A DNA stretch of 64,000 bases from positions 294,581 to 358,580 of the forward strand of contig NZ_MKIQ01000028.1 of the NCBI RefSeq assembly GCF_001832885.1, in the 5' to 3' direction. The position numbers and the translations under genes are program-made. This DNA is from Floricoccus penangensis (lineage in GTDB: Bacteria; Bacillota; Bacilli; Lactobacillales; Streptococcaceae). Under the pieces are notes generated by a model. It was not told the DNA's origin. It saw only the letters and a list, made by a program, of their open reading frames with translations, and ran no database searches. The number at the start of each line of letters is the position of its first letter. Within the stretch, counting starts at the first letter, position 1. Below, piece by piece: positions 44,351 to 54,185 of the stretch.

Positions 44351-47023
44351 TTATTGTTTCTTATCAAGTCCCATTGAACGTTGAATTGCTTTCACAATTT
44401 CAACAATTACAAACATTGATAGACTTCCAATGATTACTGCAGCCCATTGATGACCACCTAAATTAGTAACATGGAATACCTTGTTAAATCCTGGAACAAC
44501 AATTGTAATTGCAAGTAAAACAAATGAGATTAAAATTGAAATGTTGAAAATTCGAGATTTGAAAAATCCAACTTTAAAAATTGATTGATAAACAGACTTA
44601 CAGTTAAATGCTTGTACTAACTGTATAAGTCCGAGAGTTGCATATGACATAGTTAAGGCATCAGCATGAATAGCATCATATCCTGAATGAACTGGGAATT
44701 TAATTCCATACCAATAAACACCTAAAGTTAGGGCAGCCTGAAGGATACCTTGATAAATAATAGATGACATTACACCATTAGAGAAAAGACTGGCTTTTCT
44801 TCCGCGAGGCTTTTGATCCATTATTCCAGGTTCAACTGGTTCAACACCTAAAGCAATCGCTGGGAAAGTATCTGTAACTAAGTTGATCCATAATAAGTGG
44901 ACTGGTTTAAGAACATCCCAACCAAACAATGTTGCTAAGAAAATTGTAAGTACTTCTGCTGTATTAGCTGATAGTAGATACTGTACTGTTTTTTGAATAT
45001 TCGAGAATACTTTGCGTCCTTCTTCAACTGCAACAATAATCGTTGCGAAGTTATCATCTGCAAGTACCATATCTGAAGCACCCTTAGATACTTCTGTACC
45101 AGTGATACCCATACCAATTCCAATATCAGCTGTCTTAAGTGCTGGCGCATCATTAACACCATCACCAGTCATGGCTACTACCTTACCTTCATTCTGCCAT
45201 GCCTTTACAATACGGACTTTATGCTGTGGAGATACACGTGCATATACTGAGTATTGAGATACAGCTTTTTGGAACTCTTCATCAGACATTTCATTAAGTT
45301 GAGCACCTGTAAGTACATGGCTATCTGCGTCTGCATTATCTTCAAGAATTCCTAAACGAATTGCAATAGCTTCTGCCGTATCTTGATGGTCACCGGTAAT
45401 CATGATTGGACGAATTCCAGCTTCTTTCGCAACTTTAACAGCATCAGCAGCTTCCTTGCGTTCTGGGTCAATCATACCAACAAGACCTGCAAAAATTAAA
45501 TCATTCTCAATAGCATCTGAGCTTAATTCTGGCATTGTATCTTCAATTTTATAAGCCATCATCAAGACACGAAGAGCTTGTTTTGCTAGACTTTTATTAA
45601 CTTTAAGAACTTCTTGTTTGTCAGCGTCAGTCATCGGTAATACTTGACCATCAACGAGTTTTCTAGTAACACGTTTTAATAATTGATCAGGAGCACCTTT
45701 AACTGCAACTAATAGTTTACCATCAGCTTGTTTGTGAATTGTAGACATAAGCTTACGATCACTATCAAATGGTAACTCACCAACACGTGGTTCTTTTTTA
45801 AGTTCATCTCTCACATCAAAATTGTGATCAAGACCATATTGAACAAGTGCAGTTTCAGTTGGATCACCAATTAGTTTACCTTGCTCAGAAATCTTTGTAT
45901 CGTTTGCATAGTTCATAACGCGCAAAGTTAAATCATCTGAAGGTATTTCATCAGTAGCATCTATTAATTTACCATTGGTAAATACTTTTTCAATGGTCAT
46001 TTGGTTCATAGTTAATGTACCAGTTTTATCACTTGCAATAATTTCTGTTGATCCTAATGTTTCAACTGCAGGTAATTTTCGTACAATAGCGTTTTTCTTA
46101 GTTAAAACTTGAGTTCCCAATGCAAGTACAATTGTAACAATTGCTGGTAAACCTTCCGGAATTGCAGCAACTGCGAGAGCTACTGAAGTCATCAAAGCTT
46201 CAACTGGGTCTTGGTGCTGAACGAATACTCCAACTGCAAATGTTACTGCTGCAATTACTAAGATAGCATATGTAAGAACTTTTGAAAGTTTATTCAAGTT
46301 AGTCTTAAGTGGCGTTTCAGTTTCATCAGCATTCTGTAGTAGGTGAGCAATATGTCCAACTTCAGTATGCATTCCAGTTGCAACAACAACACCAGTTCCC
46401 CTACCATATGTAACATTAGAATTTTGGTAAGCCATATTAACACGGTCACCAACTTCGGCATCATCTGCTACGATTGCGTCTTGATTTTTATCGACTGGAA
46501 CTGATTCTCCTGTAAGACCTGATTCTTCAATTTGCAAACTTGCCGTAGTCAATAACCTCATATCAGCAGGAACCACATCCCCAGCTTCTAAAAGAACAAT
46601 ATCACCTGGGACAAGTAAAGTAGAATCTACTTCTTCAACATGTCCATTTCTTCGAACACGCGCAATTGGAGTACTCATTTCTTTCAGCGCATCAATTGCT
46701 GCCTCTGCTCTATTTTCTTGAATAACACCAAATACTGCATTGATAATAACTACTGCCATGATTATTATTGCATCACTAATATCTTTACCACCGCTTGTAA
46801 CTACAGATAATATGGCAGCAACAATCAAAATAATAATCATCAAGTCTTTGAATTGATCAAGAAATTTTTGAAATATTGACTTCTTCTTTCCTTCATCTAG
46901 TTGATTTTTACCATACTTTTCTAGTCTTGATTCTACCTCAGTACTAGTTAACCCTTTAGAAGTTGCTGATAATTCTTTTAATGTTTCCTCACCCGTTTGA
47001 GTAAAAAACTTTTTCTCTGACAT
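44351..47023 (-). CDS. Calcium-type P-type ATPase (P2A)
   Basis: An 890-residue cation pump of the SERCA-like group. TGES actuator motif near 180, phosphorylation site DKTGTLTMNQM near 332, TGDGVNDAPALK near 605, and AAIPEGLPA in M4, which supplies Ca2+/Mn2+ ligands. ATG at 47023 follows AAAGGA. The streptococcal homologue (MgtA/CaxP) exports Ca2+ and Mn2+. A yybP-ykoY-type Mn2+ riboswitch in the leader fits that role. Confidence 0.93.
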   Translation of the reverse strand: MSEKKFFTQTGEETLKELSATSKGLTSTEVESRLEKYGKNQLDEGKKKSIFQKFLDQFKDLMIIILIVAAILSVVTSGGKDISDAIIIMAVVIINAVFGVIQENRAEAAIDALKEMSTPIARVRRNGHVEEVDSTLLVPGDIVLLEAGDVVPADMRLLTTASLQIEESGLTGESVPVDKNQDAIVADDAEVGDRVNMAYQNSNVTYGRGTGVVVATGMHTEVGHIAHLLQNADETETPLKTNLNKLSKVLTYAILVIAAVTFAVGVFVQHQDPVEALMTSVALAVAAIPEGLPAIVTIVLALGTQVLTKKNAIVRKLPAVETLGSTEIIASDKTGTLTMNQMTIEKVFTNGKLIDATDEIPSDDLTLRVMNYANDTKISEQGKLIGDPTETALVQYGLDHNFDVRDELKKEPRVGELPFDSDRKLMSTIHKQADGKLLVAVKGAPDQLLKRVTRKLVDGQVLPMTDADKQEVLKVNKSLAKQALRVLMMAYKIEDTMPELSSDAIENDLIFAGLVGMIDPERKEAADAVKVAKEAGIRPIMITGDHQDTAEAIAIRLGILEDNADADSHVLTGAQLNEMSDEEFQKAVSQYSVYARVSPQHKVRIVKAWQNEGKVVAMTGDGVNDAPALKTADIGIGMGITGTEVSKGASDMVLADDNFATIIVAVEEGRKVFSNIQKTVQYLLSANTAEVLTIFLATLFGWDVLKPVHLLWINLVTDTFPAIALGVEPVEPGIMDQKPRGRKASLFSNGVMSSIIYQGILQAALTLGVYWYGIKFPVHSGYDAIHADALTMSYATLGLIQLVQAFNCKSVYQSIFKVGFFKSRIFNISILISFVLLAITIVVPGFNKVFHVTNLGGHQWAAVIIGSLSMFVIVEIVKAIQRSMGLDKKQ

Positions 47024-47055
47024 AATAGTCCTTTCTATTTCACATTGTAAAGTAG

Positions 47056-47095
47056 AAAAAAATAGAGACTTGTGGCACGGCCACAAGTCTCACTT
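47056..47095 (-). terminator. Riboswitch-controlled terminator before the P-type ATPase gene
   Basis: A 12-bp perfect stem (47065-47076 with 47080-47091), 3-nt loop, followed on the minus strand by a U-rich run. Its right arm contains the CTTG needed for riboswitch helix P1. Confidence 0.85.
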
Positions 47096-47161
47096 TTTAA
47101 GATAATACCGGATTACTCGGATTGTCGATATTACCACGTTTACACGTTAGCTACTCCCTTG
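47084..47161 (-). ncRNA. yybP-ykoY (Mn2+) riboswitch aptamer
   Basis: On the minus strand the RNA starts CAAGGGAGTAGCT, the hallmark 5' motif of this class, continues through a GTGTAAACGTGG-type arm and ATATCGACAATCCGAG, the CCGG segment, and closes with GAGACTTG. P1 is CAAG:CTTG. The upstream promoter would start transcription 5 nt before the aptamer. The CTTG strand is also part of the terminator, so ligand-bound aptamer would block termination: an ON switch for Mn2+ export. The match is by motif; a covariance model was not run. Confidence 0.78.
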
Positions 47162-47173
47162 ATGTTTGTAATA

Positions 47174-47202
47174 ATTTTATCAAAATCGGAATTGCTAGTC
47201 AA
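47174..47202 (-). promoter_or_regulatory. Promoter of the riboswitch/P-type ATPase transcript
   Basis: -35 TTGACT (47197-47202), 17-nt spacer, -10 TAAAAT (47174-47179) on the minus strand. Confidence 0.75.
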
Positions 47203-47230
47203 TGTACACTAGTGTTCTCTTGTGTTCTTC

Positions 47231-48613
47231 CTACAGTTTAAGGTCAAAACTTTCAAGTGGTACATCATAGAATTTATCTTGTAAGCGTCCAAGATAATCC
47301 TTAGCTTGTTGAGGGAATAATGCATAGCTCAATACATCTTCCTCGTTACGTGCATATGATCCAATTTCTTCACGTGCAGCTGGTAAACCTGGTTCAAGTA
47401 AGTCAGCAGGACGCACAGTAATAACTGGTTCATCTCCAATAATTTTTTCTTTAACTTCTGGGTCAATTGGTGCAGGAGGGCGACCATATAAACCACGAAC
47501 GTAGTCTTTTATTTCGTTAGGAACAACTTTATAACGTTCACCTGTAATCACATTCATCATAGCTTGAGTACCAACCATTTGTGACAACGGTGTAACCAAT
47601 GGAGGATATCCCAAGTCTTTTCTCACACGTGGTACTTCTTCAAGAACTTCTTGGTAACGATCGGCAATCCCTTGCTCAGTCAATTGACTAAGAAGATTAG
47701 ACAACATTCCTCCAGGTACTTGATAAATAAGTGACTTCGGTTCAATACCTAGAACTTTAATATTCATAGTTCCGTTATCTTGGAATTTATCACGTACTAC
47801 AGAAAAATGATCAGCAATTTTTTCAAGGTTATCCATATCAAGATCAGTTTCAACACCTAAATCTTGCAAAGCAATTGCTACAGACTCAGTAGCAGGTTGA
47901 CTAGTTCCACCAGCAAAAGGAGAGATAGCAAGGTCAATAATATCTGCACCTGCCTCAACGGCCTTAAGATAAGTCATCTCAGAAATACCAGCAGTAGCAT
48001 GGGTATGCACTTCAAGTGGTACAGAAATTTCATCTTTAATTTTTGTAACCAATTCGTATGCAACACCAGGAGTTAATACCCCAGCCATATCTTTTATACA
48101 AATTGAATCAGCGCCAAGTTCTTCCATTTCTTTTGCAAGTTTTACAAAATATGGAACAGTATGAACTGGTGAAGTTGTATATGAGATAGCTAGCTGAGCA
48201 TGGCCTCCAGCTTTTTTTGTAGCTTCAACTGCAGTTGCTAAATTACGTGTATCATTTAATGCATCAAAAATACGTATTACATCAATACCATTTTCTACTG
48301 ATTTCTTACAAAACTCAGCAACAACATCATCTGGATAATTCTTATATCCAAGTAAATTTTGTCCTCGAAGGAGCATTTGCAACTTAGTATTTTTTGCACC
48401 TTCTCTAATAGTTCTTAGACGTTCCCATGGATCTTCATTCAAAAATCTTAAACATGAATCAAATGTTGCACCACCCCATACTTCCATAGAGTGATATCCA
48501 GCCTGATCCATCGTCTCAAGAATTGGTGTCATATCTTCAATCGGCATACGTGTTGCAATCAAACTTTGTTGACCATCACGAAGAACCGTTTCCATTACTT
48601 TAACTTTACTCAT
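47231..48613 (-). CDS. oadA: Oxaloacetate decarboxylase alpha subunit (carboxyltransferase)
   Basis: Transfers the carboxyl group of oxaloacetate to the biotin of the carrier protein, releasing pyruvate. 460 residues hold only the carboxyltransferase: VLRDGQQSLIATRM (residues 11-24), the metal site HTHATAG near 200, and the biotin carboxyltransferase C-terminal region. Unlike enterobacterial OadA there is no fused biotinyl domain; a separate carrier gene lies in the cluster. It overlaps citX by 8 nt and is last in the operon. No separate cit terminator is seen before the ATPase promoter and riboswitch. Confidence 0.95.
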   Translation of the reverse strand: MSKVKVMETVLRDGQQSLIATRMPIEDMTPILETMDQAGYHSMEVWGGATFDSCLRFLNEDPWERLRTIREGAKNTKLQMLLRGQNLLGYKNYPDDVVAEFCKKSVENGIDVIRIFDALNDTRNLATAVEATKKAGGHAQLAISYTTSPVHTVPYFVKLAKEMEELGADSICIKDMAGVLTPGVAYELVTKIKDEISVPLEVHTHATAGISEMTYLKAVEAGADIIDLAISPFAGGTSQPATESVAIALQDLGVETDLDMDNLEKIADHFSVVRDKFQDNGTMNIKVLGIEPKSLIYQVPGGMLSNLLSQLTEQGIADRYQEVLEEVPRVRKDLGYPPLVTPLSQMVGTQAMMNVITGERYKVVPNEIKDYVRGLYGRPPAPIDPEVKEKIIGDEPVITVRPADLLEPGLPAAREEIGSYARNEEDVLSYALFPQQAKDYLGRLQDKFYDVPLESFDLKL

Positions 48614-49136
48614 TAATAACTAGCCTTTCAATTTCTTCTTGTAGCTCTTTAACACTATGCTTTCTAGATCGTGAACACTCTTTAGCATTTTTCCCACAAA
48701 TCAAGCATAATCGTTTTGGAAGTTTAAGATCATCTCTTGAAACCTGGTATATCAAACCATCTTCATCAATCAAGACTACATCTAAATCAAATAACCTATT
48801 TAAAGGTGATTCTTCCTCAAGCTTTACTAATTCTCTTTTTATATCTTTTGCATCACCATTAATAAGCAAAAAAGCTTCTCTACCTGTCTTGATATTAGCG
48901 TCATTGACAACAATAACATCTGGAACGAGAAGTTCTTTTACCCTACCTAGCATAGAGTCAAAGATATCAGACAACTGCTCTGAATTTTTGATCTCACCAG
49001 GTATGTTCATAGTCATAGAAACCATAACTAAATTTGGATATTTACACAAAAGATCTTTTTGTTTATATGATCTCTTTTCACGGGCATCCAGCATCTCTAT
49101 AAGAGATACTGGTTTCCCGCTAAATAAATTAGACAT
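48606..49136 (-). CDS. citX: Apo-citrate lyase phosphoribosyl-dephospho-CoA transferase
   Basis: Attaches the 2'-(5''-triphosphoribosyl)-3'-dephospho-CoA prosthetic group to apo-CitD. 176 residues. The cysteine-rich segment RLCLICGKNAKECSRSRKH near 141-159 and the MTMNIPGEIKNSE region are characteristic. Here CitX is separate from CitG, unlike fused CitXG proteins. It overlaps both citF and oadA by 8 nt, implying tight coupling; no strong ribosome binding site of its own. Confidence 0.93.
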   Translation of the reverse strand: MSNLFSGKPVSLIEMLDAREKRSYKQKDLLCKYPNLVMVSMTMNIPGEIKNSEQLSDIFDSMLGRVKELLVPDVIVVNDANIKTGREAFLLINGDAKDIKRELVKLEEESPLNRLFDLDVVLIDEDGLIYQVSRDDLKLPKRLCLICGKNAKECSRSRKHSVKELQEEIERLVINE

Positions 49137-50661
49137 TTTTTACTACATCAATTACTGTTCCATCACGGTATTCAATAACAGCAACTACTTTATCACCATA
49201 TTGAATTGGTTCAGGATCACCAACAATAGAATATGCTTTTTCTTTTAACTCTTCAATTGTATATTGAGGAACATCAAGATCTTTGAAATGTTCAATTAAA
49301 TCTGTACGAGCTGGATTAATCGCAACTCCAAGTTCTGTAACAACAACGTCTACACTCGTACCAGGAGTAATAACTGTATTAACTTTATCAACAATTGTAG
49401 GAATGCGTCCACGGATAATTGGTGCGACAATCATACTCATTTTAGAAGCAAACGCTGTATCTGAATGACCTCCAGATGCTCCACGAATCACACCATCAGA
49501 ACCTGTCATTACATTAACGTTAAAGTCTGTATCAATTTCAAGTGCTGAAAGAATAGCAGTATCAAGTTGATTAATAACTGAACCTTTACTTAATGGTGAA
49601 GCGTACATATTCGCATCTATTTCATAATGATTTTCATTACGACCAAGAGAAAGTCCTGAAGGAGCGTCAAAGTCTTGTACATCTATAAGTTTTTCAATTA
49701 AGCCTTCTTCAAGAAGTTCAACCATTGCATTTGTAATTCCACCAAGACCAAAACTAGCAGTAATTCCATCTTCAATCATTTTATCTCTTAAGAAACGTGT
49801 CACTGCAAGCGAAGCACCACCTGTACCTGTTTGGAATGAAAATCCTTGTTTATAGTAAGGTGAACCAATGATAACTTTTGATGCATACTCAGCAATAAGA
49901 AGTTCCTTTGGATTCTTAGTGAAGCGTGTAGCTCCAGAAGCGATACCTTTAGGATCTCCAATTGAATCAACTACAACTACATAGTCAACATCAGTTTGAG
50001 GAATTGAAATTGGAGTGTTTGGGTAAGGCATCAGTGTATCTGTAATGATAACAACTTGATCAGCATATTTAGCATCAACCATAGCATATCCTAAAGATCC
50101 ACAAGGTGCTTTACCTTTAGTACCATTTGCATTACCGTAAGCATCAGAACTTGGAGCTCCAAGGAAAGCTACGTCGACTTTGATATCACCACGAGCAACT
50201 GCTGCTGCACGACCACCATGTGAACGAATAACAACAGGGTTTTTCATGATTCCTGAAGAGATAGCTGCTCCAACTTTGTCACGAAGTCCTGATGACGTAA
50301 TGTTAGTTACAACACCATTTTTAATATGATCAATAAGTGGTGCGTGTACATTAGCAATTGAAGAAGGCGCAATTGAAATATCTTTAATTCCCATATTAGC
50401 GATTTCTTCCATTACCATATTTAGAACTTTATCACCTTCACGGAAATGGTGGTGGAAAGAAATTGTCATACCATCTTTAAGACCAGTCTTCACAATTGCA
50501 TCATGAATACTATCAAGTAATTTTTCATCACGTGGTTTTACTGGCTTAATTGTACGGCTAGATTCTTCATAAGTATTAATATTAGCTAGTTCACCTTCGT
50601 AAACACCATGTTTGCTAACATATTCTTCTGGAATTTCAACTCCAACTTTATTTTTTGTCAT
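49129..50661 (-). CDS. citF: Citrate lyase alpha subunit (citrate CoA-transferase)
   Basis: The 510-residue alpha subunit swaps acetyl for citryl on the CitD thioester. Family motifs visible include ISFHHHFREGD near 64-74, SHGGRAAAVARGDIKVDVAFLGAPS near 145 (in parts), and GTGGASLAVTRFL near 279. GGAGG lies upstream; it follows citE by 2 nt and overlaps citX. Confidence 0.96.
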   Translation of the reverse strand: MTKNKVGVEIPEEYVSKHGVYEGELANINTYEESSRTIKPVKPRDEKLLDSIHDAIVKTGLKDGMTISFHHHFREGDKVLNMVMEEIANMGIKDISIAPSSIANVHAPLIDHIKNGVVTNITSSGLRDKVGAAISSGIMKNPVVIRSHGGRAAAVARGDIKVDVAFLGAPSSDAYGNANGTKGKAPCGSLGYAMVDAKYADQVVIITDTLMPYPNTPISIPQTDVDYVVVVDSIGDPKGIASGATRFTKNPKELLIAEYASKVIIGSPYYKQGFSFQTGTGGASLAVTRFLRDKMIEDGITASFGLGGITNAMVELLEEGLIEKLIDVQDFDAPSGLSLGRNENHYEIDANMYASPLSKGSVINQLDTAILSALEIDTDFNVNVMTGSDGVIRGASGGHSDTAFASKMSMIVAPIIRGRIPTIVDKVNTVITPGTSVDVVVTELGVAINPARTDLIEHFKDLDVPQYTIEELKEKAYSIVGDPEPIQYGDKVVAVIEYRDGTVIDVVKNV

Positions 50662-50663
50662 GA

Positions 50664-51551
50664 TTAAATTTCCTCCTCAGTAATCAATTTCGCTGCTTTT
50701 GCCAAAGCGATTACACGTTGTGCACGTTCTACGATTGGTTTATCAATCATTTTACCATTAAGCGCAATTACACCTGAACCTTTAGATTCAGCTTCACGAA
50801 TTGCCCAAATAACTTCTTTAGCATTTTGAATTTCTTTGTCAGTTGGAGCGTAAATTTTGTTTACGATAGGAATTTGGCGAGGGTTAATTACAGATTTACC
50901 ATCAAATCCTAATTGTTTAATGCGTTCAACTTCAGCAGTGAATCCTTCAACATTATCAACATCAGAATATACAGTATCAATAGCTGCAATTCCAGCTGCA
51001 CGTGCTGAGTGAAGAATCAAGCTACGTGCAAAGAATAATTCATTACCATCAGGGTAACGTTTTGTCTTCATATTTGTAACGTAATCTTCAGCACCTAGAG
51101 CAATACCAATTAAACGATCAGAAGCACGAGCGATTTCAGGAGCATTTAGTGTTCCCTCAGCCGACTCGATTGCTGCCATCATTTTAGTAGTTCCAACTGG
51201 AATATTATTTTCTTTTTCAACACGAGTAATAATTTCATCAACATCAACAATATCTTGTGCAGTCTCAGTCTTTGGCAAACGAATTACGTTAACACCAGCA
51301 AGAACCATCGCTTCAATATCAAGTGCTCCAACTGTGTCTAGACCATTAATACGTACAACTGTTTCAACATTTGAGTAATCGAATGTTTTCAAAGCAAAAT
51401 GTACAAGAGTTCTTGCTGAATCTTTTTCTTTTAAAGATACGGCATCTTCAAGGTCAAACATTATTGAATCTGCACCATAAAGTGGAGCGTCACGTAGCAT
51501 TGCAACATTAGCACCTGGCACAAACATCATTGTTCTTCTTAAGCGTTCCAT
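50664..51551 (-). CDS. citE: Citrate lyase beta subunit (citryl-ACP lyase)
   Basis: Cleaves citryl-CitD into oxaloacetate and acetyl-CitD. 295 residues of the HpcH/CitE TIM-barrel family. [14 protein letters not shown] at the N-terminus, [16 protein letters not shown] near 32, RINGLDT near 67 and [13 protein letters not shown] near 133 are diagnostic. GGAG is 8 nt before the ATG, and the start overlaps the end of citD by 13 nt. Confidence 0.96.
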   Translation of the reverse strand: MERLRRTMMFVPGANVAMLRDAPLYGADSIMFDLEDAVSLKEKDSARTLVHFALKTFDYSNVETVVRINGLDTVGALDIEAMVLAGVNVIRLPKTETAQDIVDVDEIITRVEKENNIPVGTTKMMAAIESAEGTLNAPEIARASDRLIGIALGAEDYVTNMKTKRYPDGNELFFARSLILHSARAAGIAAIDTVYSDVDNVEGFTAEVERIKQLGFDGKSVINPRQIPIVNKIYAPTDKEIQNAKEVIWAIREAESKGSGVIALNGKMIDKPIVERAQRVIALAKAAKLITEEEI

Positions 51552-51847
51552 GAGTCAATCTCCTTCCAATCGTATGCATCTACATCTGCAGCACGGTGAA
51601 CAGCGTTAATTGTACGAGCCTGAACTGTACAATCCAATGCACCTTTATCAACTGCAGTAACATCAACTGAATCAACTCCTAAGTTAGCCAATGTGTCTTT
51701 GATAACTTTACGAATTTGGTTACCAAATTGTTTTTCAACACTACTTTCAAGATCAATCTTGATTTCGTGTGTGTCATTTGGAGCAATCGTAATCATAATA
51801 TCACTAGATTCGACTGTTCCAGAAACGGCAGTGTGTTTAATTTCCAT
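51539..51847 (-). CDS. citD: Citrate lyase acyl carrier protein (gamma subunit)
   Basis: A 102-residue acyl carrier protein. The start at 51847 ([10 protein letters not shown]) is preceded by GAGGTGAAGG, while a longer frame reads into citC. Ser14 in TVESSD is at the position that carries the phosphoribosyl-dephospho-CoA group in the Klebsiella protein. It begins 11 nt after the citC stop. Confidence 0.95.
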   Translation of the reverse strand: MEIKHTAVSGTVESSDIMITIAPNDTHEIKIDLESSVEKQFGNQIRKVIKDTLANLGVDSVDVTAVDKGALDCTVQARTINAVHRAADVDAYDWKEIDSWNA

Positions 51848-51857
51848 TTCCTTCACC

Positions 51858-52862
51858 TCATAATTCCTTATGTTCTTTAAGATAGTTATATGTAGTAGTT
51901 GGTAAAAACTCTCCAAGTAGAATGTAATCGTTTTCTTTTATTGCTGCGCGTACCTTAGTTGCACTAATAACATTGCCACCCACATCAATTCGCGGTAAAA
52001 CTACCAGTTCGAGTTCATTACCAAAGACTTGCCTCATAGATTCATTGTAGATTTCAGTAACCGCAGAATAGGGTTCTTCACCTACAAATCGTTTGCTAAT
52101 ATTTAAAGTTTTTGCAATTCTATCTTTAAATAATTTAGCATCCAAACTTGCTTGTTTCCTTGCTATATCAAGCTCTGCCTCATCCTTTAAAAAGTATGAT
52201 GGAAACGTAGCAGATGACACTATATAATCAGCTGTCGGTAAAACAGTAACATTATCAAGATGTGCCGTACCAAGTTCAACCATTGCAACTCGGTCTTTAG
52301 TAGAGAAATAAGATTTATCTTCCGATAAAACAAACACATAAACGTGTTCACTCTGACTTGCAGCCGTCTCTATCAAATATTGATGCCCTCTAGTAAAAGG
52401 ATTCGCATTCATTACTATTCCACTTGCTGTTGTGTTTAAATTTACTTTCTTTGATTCTAATAATTTTTCATAATCATTAAAATCAGGAAAGCCTTGTTCC
52501 ATGAAGATTATCTGATCATTGCCGATAATCTTATGGAAACCTAACGAAGTAAATAAATCTTCATTTTCTGGCTTAGTATAAACAAGGAAGTGATTTACTT
52601 CCTCTGCTCTCATCTTCTCCAATAAATGGACAAGAATCTGAGTAAGTAGATTTTCAGATTGATAATCTTTACATACTGCGAGACATTTCAATATCTTACC
52701 TTCATATGAACCTGTTGCAACTAATTTATCGTCATCAAATATTCCAACAGTATAATCAATCTGTTCTTTAGTTGGATTTAATGAGCTTTTTTTCATTAGT
52801 TCAAGCCATTGATTGTAGGTTTTTTTATCTTTATCTAGCCAAATTCTTTTTAATGAAAGCAT
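51858..52862 (-). CDS. citC: [Citrate (pro-3S)-lyase] ligase
   Basis: Acetylates the prosthetic group of citrate lyase using ATP and acetate, switching the enzyme on. 334 residues: an N-terminal GNAT-like region and a C-terminal nucleotidyltransferase domain with the HxGH-type motif [12 protein letters not shown] near 154-165 and an ISATKVR-like [11 protein letters not shown] near the end. AAGG precedes the ATG. It heads the citCDEFX block. Confidence 0.95.
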   Translation of the reverse strand: MLSLKRIWLDKDKKTYNQWLELMKKSSLNPTKEQIDYTVGIFDDDKLVATGSYEGKILKCLAVCKDYQSENLLTQILVHLLEKMRAEEVNHFLVYTKPENEDLFTSLGFHKIIGNDQIIFMEQGFPDFNDYEKLLESKKVNLNTTASGIVMNANPFTRGHQYLIETAASQSEHVYVFVLSEDKSYFSTKDRVAMVELGTAHLDNVTVLPTADYIVSSATFPSYFLKDEAELDIARKQASLDAKLFKDRIAKTLNISKRFVGEEPYSAVTEIYNESMRQVFGNELELVVLPRIDVGGNVISATKVRAAIKENDYILLGEFLPTTTYNYLKEHKEL

Positions 52863-52890
52863 ATTTATACCTTATTTAACCTATAACAAT

Positions 52891-53028
52891 TTAATTATTT
52901 TTCTTAGGAAAAGCTTTTACTAAAAGTTTTGATGCTAGGTAGATAATTCCAATTACTAGGAATACTCCACCCCATCCATATACTAAAAGCTCTAATGCTT
53001 TTTCTAAATCCGCCATATTTACTGACAT
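52891..53028 (-). CDS. OadG-related small membrane subunit
   Basis: A 45-residue peptide, MSVNMADLEKALELL at the start, one membrane helix (about residues 17-36) and a basic end AFPKKNN. AGGAGG is 5 nt before the ATG and overlaps the oadB stop. Its place right after oadB and its shape equal the gamma-like (OadG) anchor of oxaloacetate decarboxylase pumps, only shorter. It probably links oadA and the biotin carrier to oadB. Confidence 0.75.
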   Translation of the reverse strand: MSVNMADLEKALELLVYGWGGVFLVIGIIYLASKLLVKAFPKKNN

Positions 53029-53037
53029 ATCTTCCTC

Positions 53038-54153
53038 CTATACTAAGAATGCTAGTACTAATCCACCAGCGATAACTGAAGCTATTTGTCCAGATACGTT
53101 TGCTCCTGCTGCTTGCATCAAAATAAAATTACCAGGATCTTCTTCAGTAGCCATTTGTTGAATTACACGACTTGACATTGGGAAAGCAGAAATACCAGCA
53201 GCACCAATCATTGGATTAACTTTTTCTTTCATGAATAAGTTAAGAACTTTCGCAAATAATACTCCACCTACAGAGTCCATTACGAAGGCAACTAATCCAA
53301 GACCAATAACCATTAATGTATCAAATTTCAAGAATTCTTTATATTGCATCATTACTGAAATTGAAAGACCAAGAACAATACTTATTAAATTAACTAGTTC
53401 ATTTTGTGCTGAAACTGATAAACGTTCTAAGACTCCACATTCGCGTAATAAGTTACCATACATTAGGAAACCAACTAATGGAAGTGAAACGGGTGCGATA
53501 AGACCGGCTACAATTGTAATAACAATTGGGAACAAGATTTTCGCTGTTTGAGAAACAGTACCTGGATGGTATGTCATGCGAATTTGACGTTCTTTTTTAG
53601 TTGTTACAGCTTTAATAGCGATTGGTTGGATAATTGGTACAAGTGCCATATATGAGTATGCAGCTACTGTGATTGCCCCCATGTACTTCGAACCTAATGT
53701 ATTAGCAACGAAGATTGATGTTGGTCCATCAGCTGCTCCGATAATACCTATTGATGCTGCATCTTTAATGTCAAATCCAAGGAATACAGCAGCAATAATT
53801 GTAAAGAATATACCGAATTGAGCTGCAGCTCCGAAGAATAACATAAATGGGCTTTGTAATAAAGGACCAAAGTCAATCATTGCTCCAATACCAATAAATA
53901 GTAATAACGGGAACAGTTCTGTTTTAATCCCTGCATCAAAAAGCACTTGGAACGGGCCAGGTTCTCCACCTGCTGAAAGTACTCCTGAATCTGGGAAGTT
54001 TACCAACATTGTACCTAGTCCCATAGGAACTAGTAAAGTTGGTTCATAATCTTTTTTGATACCTAGGTACATTAAAATTGCACCAATGATCATCATTACA
54101 ATACGACCGGGTTCTTGACCCATGCCGATGACTCCTTGTAAAAGTGTGTCCAC
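53038..54153 (-). CDS. oadB: Sodium-pumping oxaloacetate decarboxylase beta subunit
   Basis: An integral membrane subunit of 371 residues that decarboxylates carboxybiotin and couples it to Na+ export. Conserved elements: GIGAMIDFGPLL near 95, GAADGPTSIFVA near 138 (with the essential aspartate), and AAGANVSGQIASVIAGG at the C-terminus. The start codon is GTG at 54153, fixed by GGAG 6 nt upstream. Between the biotin carrier and the OadG-like genes. Confidence 0.95.
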   Translation of the reverse strand: MDTLLQGVIGMGQEPGRIVMMIIGAILMYLGIKKDYEPTLLVPMGLGTMLVNFPDSGVLSAGGEPGPFQVLFDAGIKTELFPLLLFIGIGAMIDFGPLLQSPFMLFFGAAAQFGIFFTIIAAVFLGFDIKDAASIGIIGAADGPTSIFVANTLGSKYMGAITVAAYSYMALVPIIQPIAIKAVTTKKERQIRMTYHPGTVSQTAKILFPIVITIVAGLIAPVSLPLVGFLMYGNLLRECGVLERLSVSAQNELVNLISIVLGLSISVMMQYKEFLKFDTLMVIGLGLVAFVMDSVGGVLFAKVLNLFMKEKVNPMIGAAGISAFPMSSRVIQQMATEEDPGNFILMQAAGANVSGQIASVIAGGLVLAFLV

Positions 54154-54185
54154 TTATATCTCCTCTCTTACTCTAAAAAAAACTA

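Noticed and set aside
47062..47095. Simple terminator of the cit operon
   Set aside because: It follows a promoter and aptamer for the P-type ATPase and one arm is shared with helix P1, so its main role is riboswitch expression platform; it may still stop readthrough from oadA.
51848..51916. Longer citD start
   Set aside because: The extension is the out-of-frame reading of citC; GAGGTGAAGG marks the ATG at 51847.
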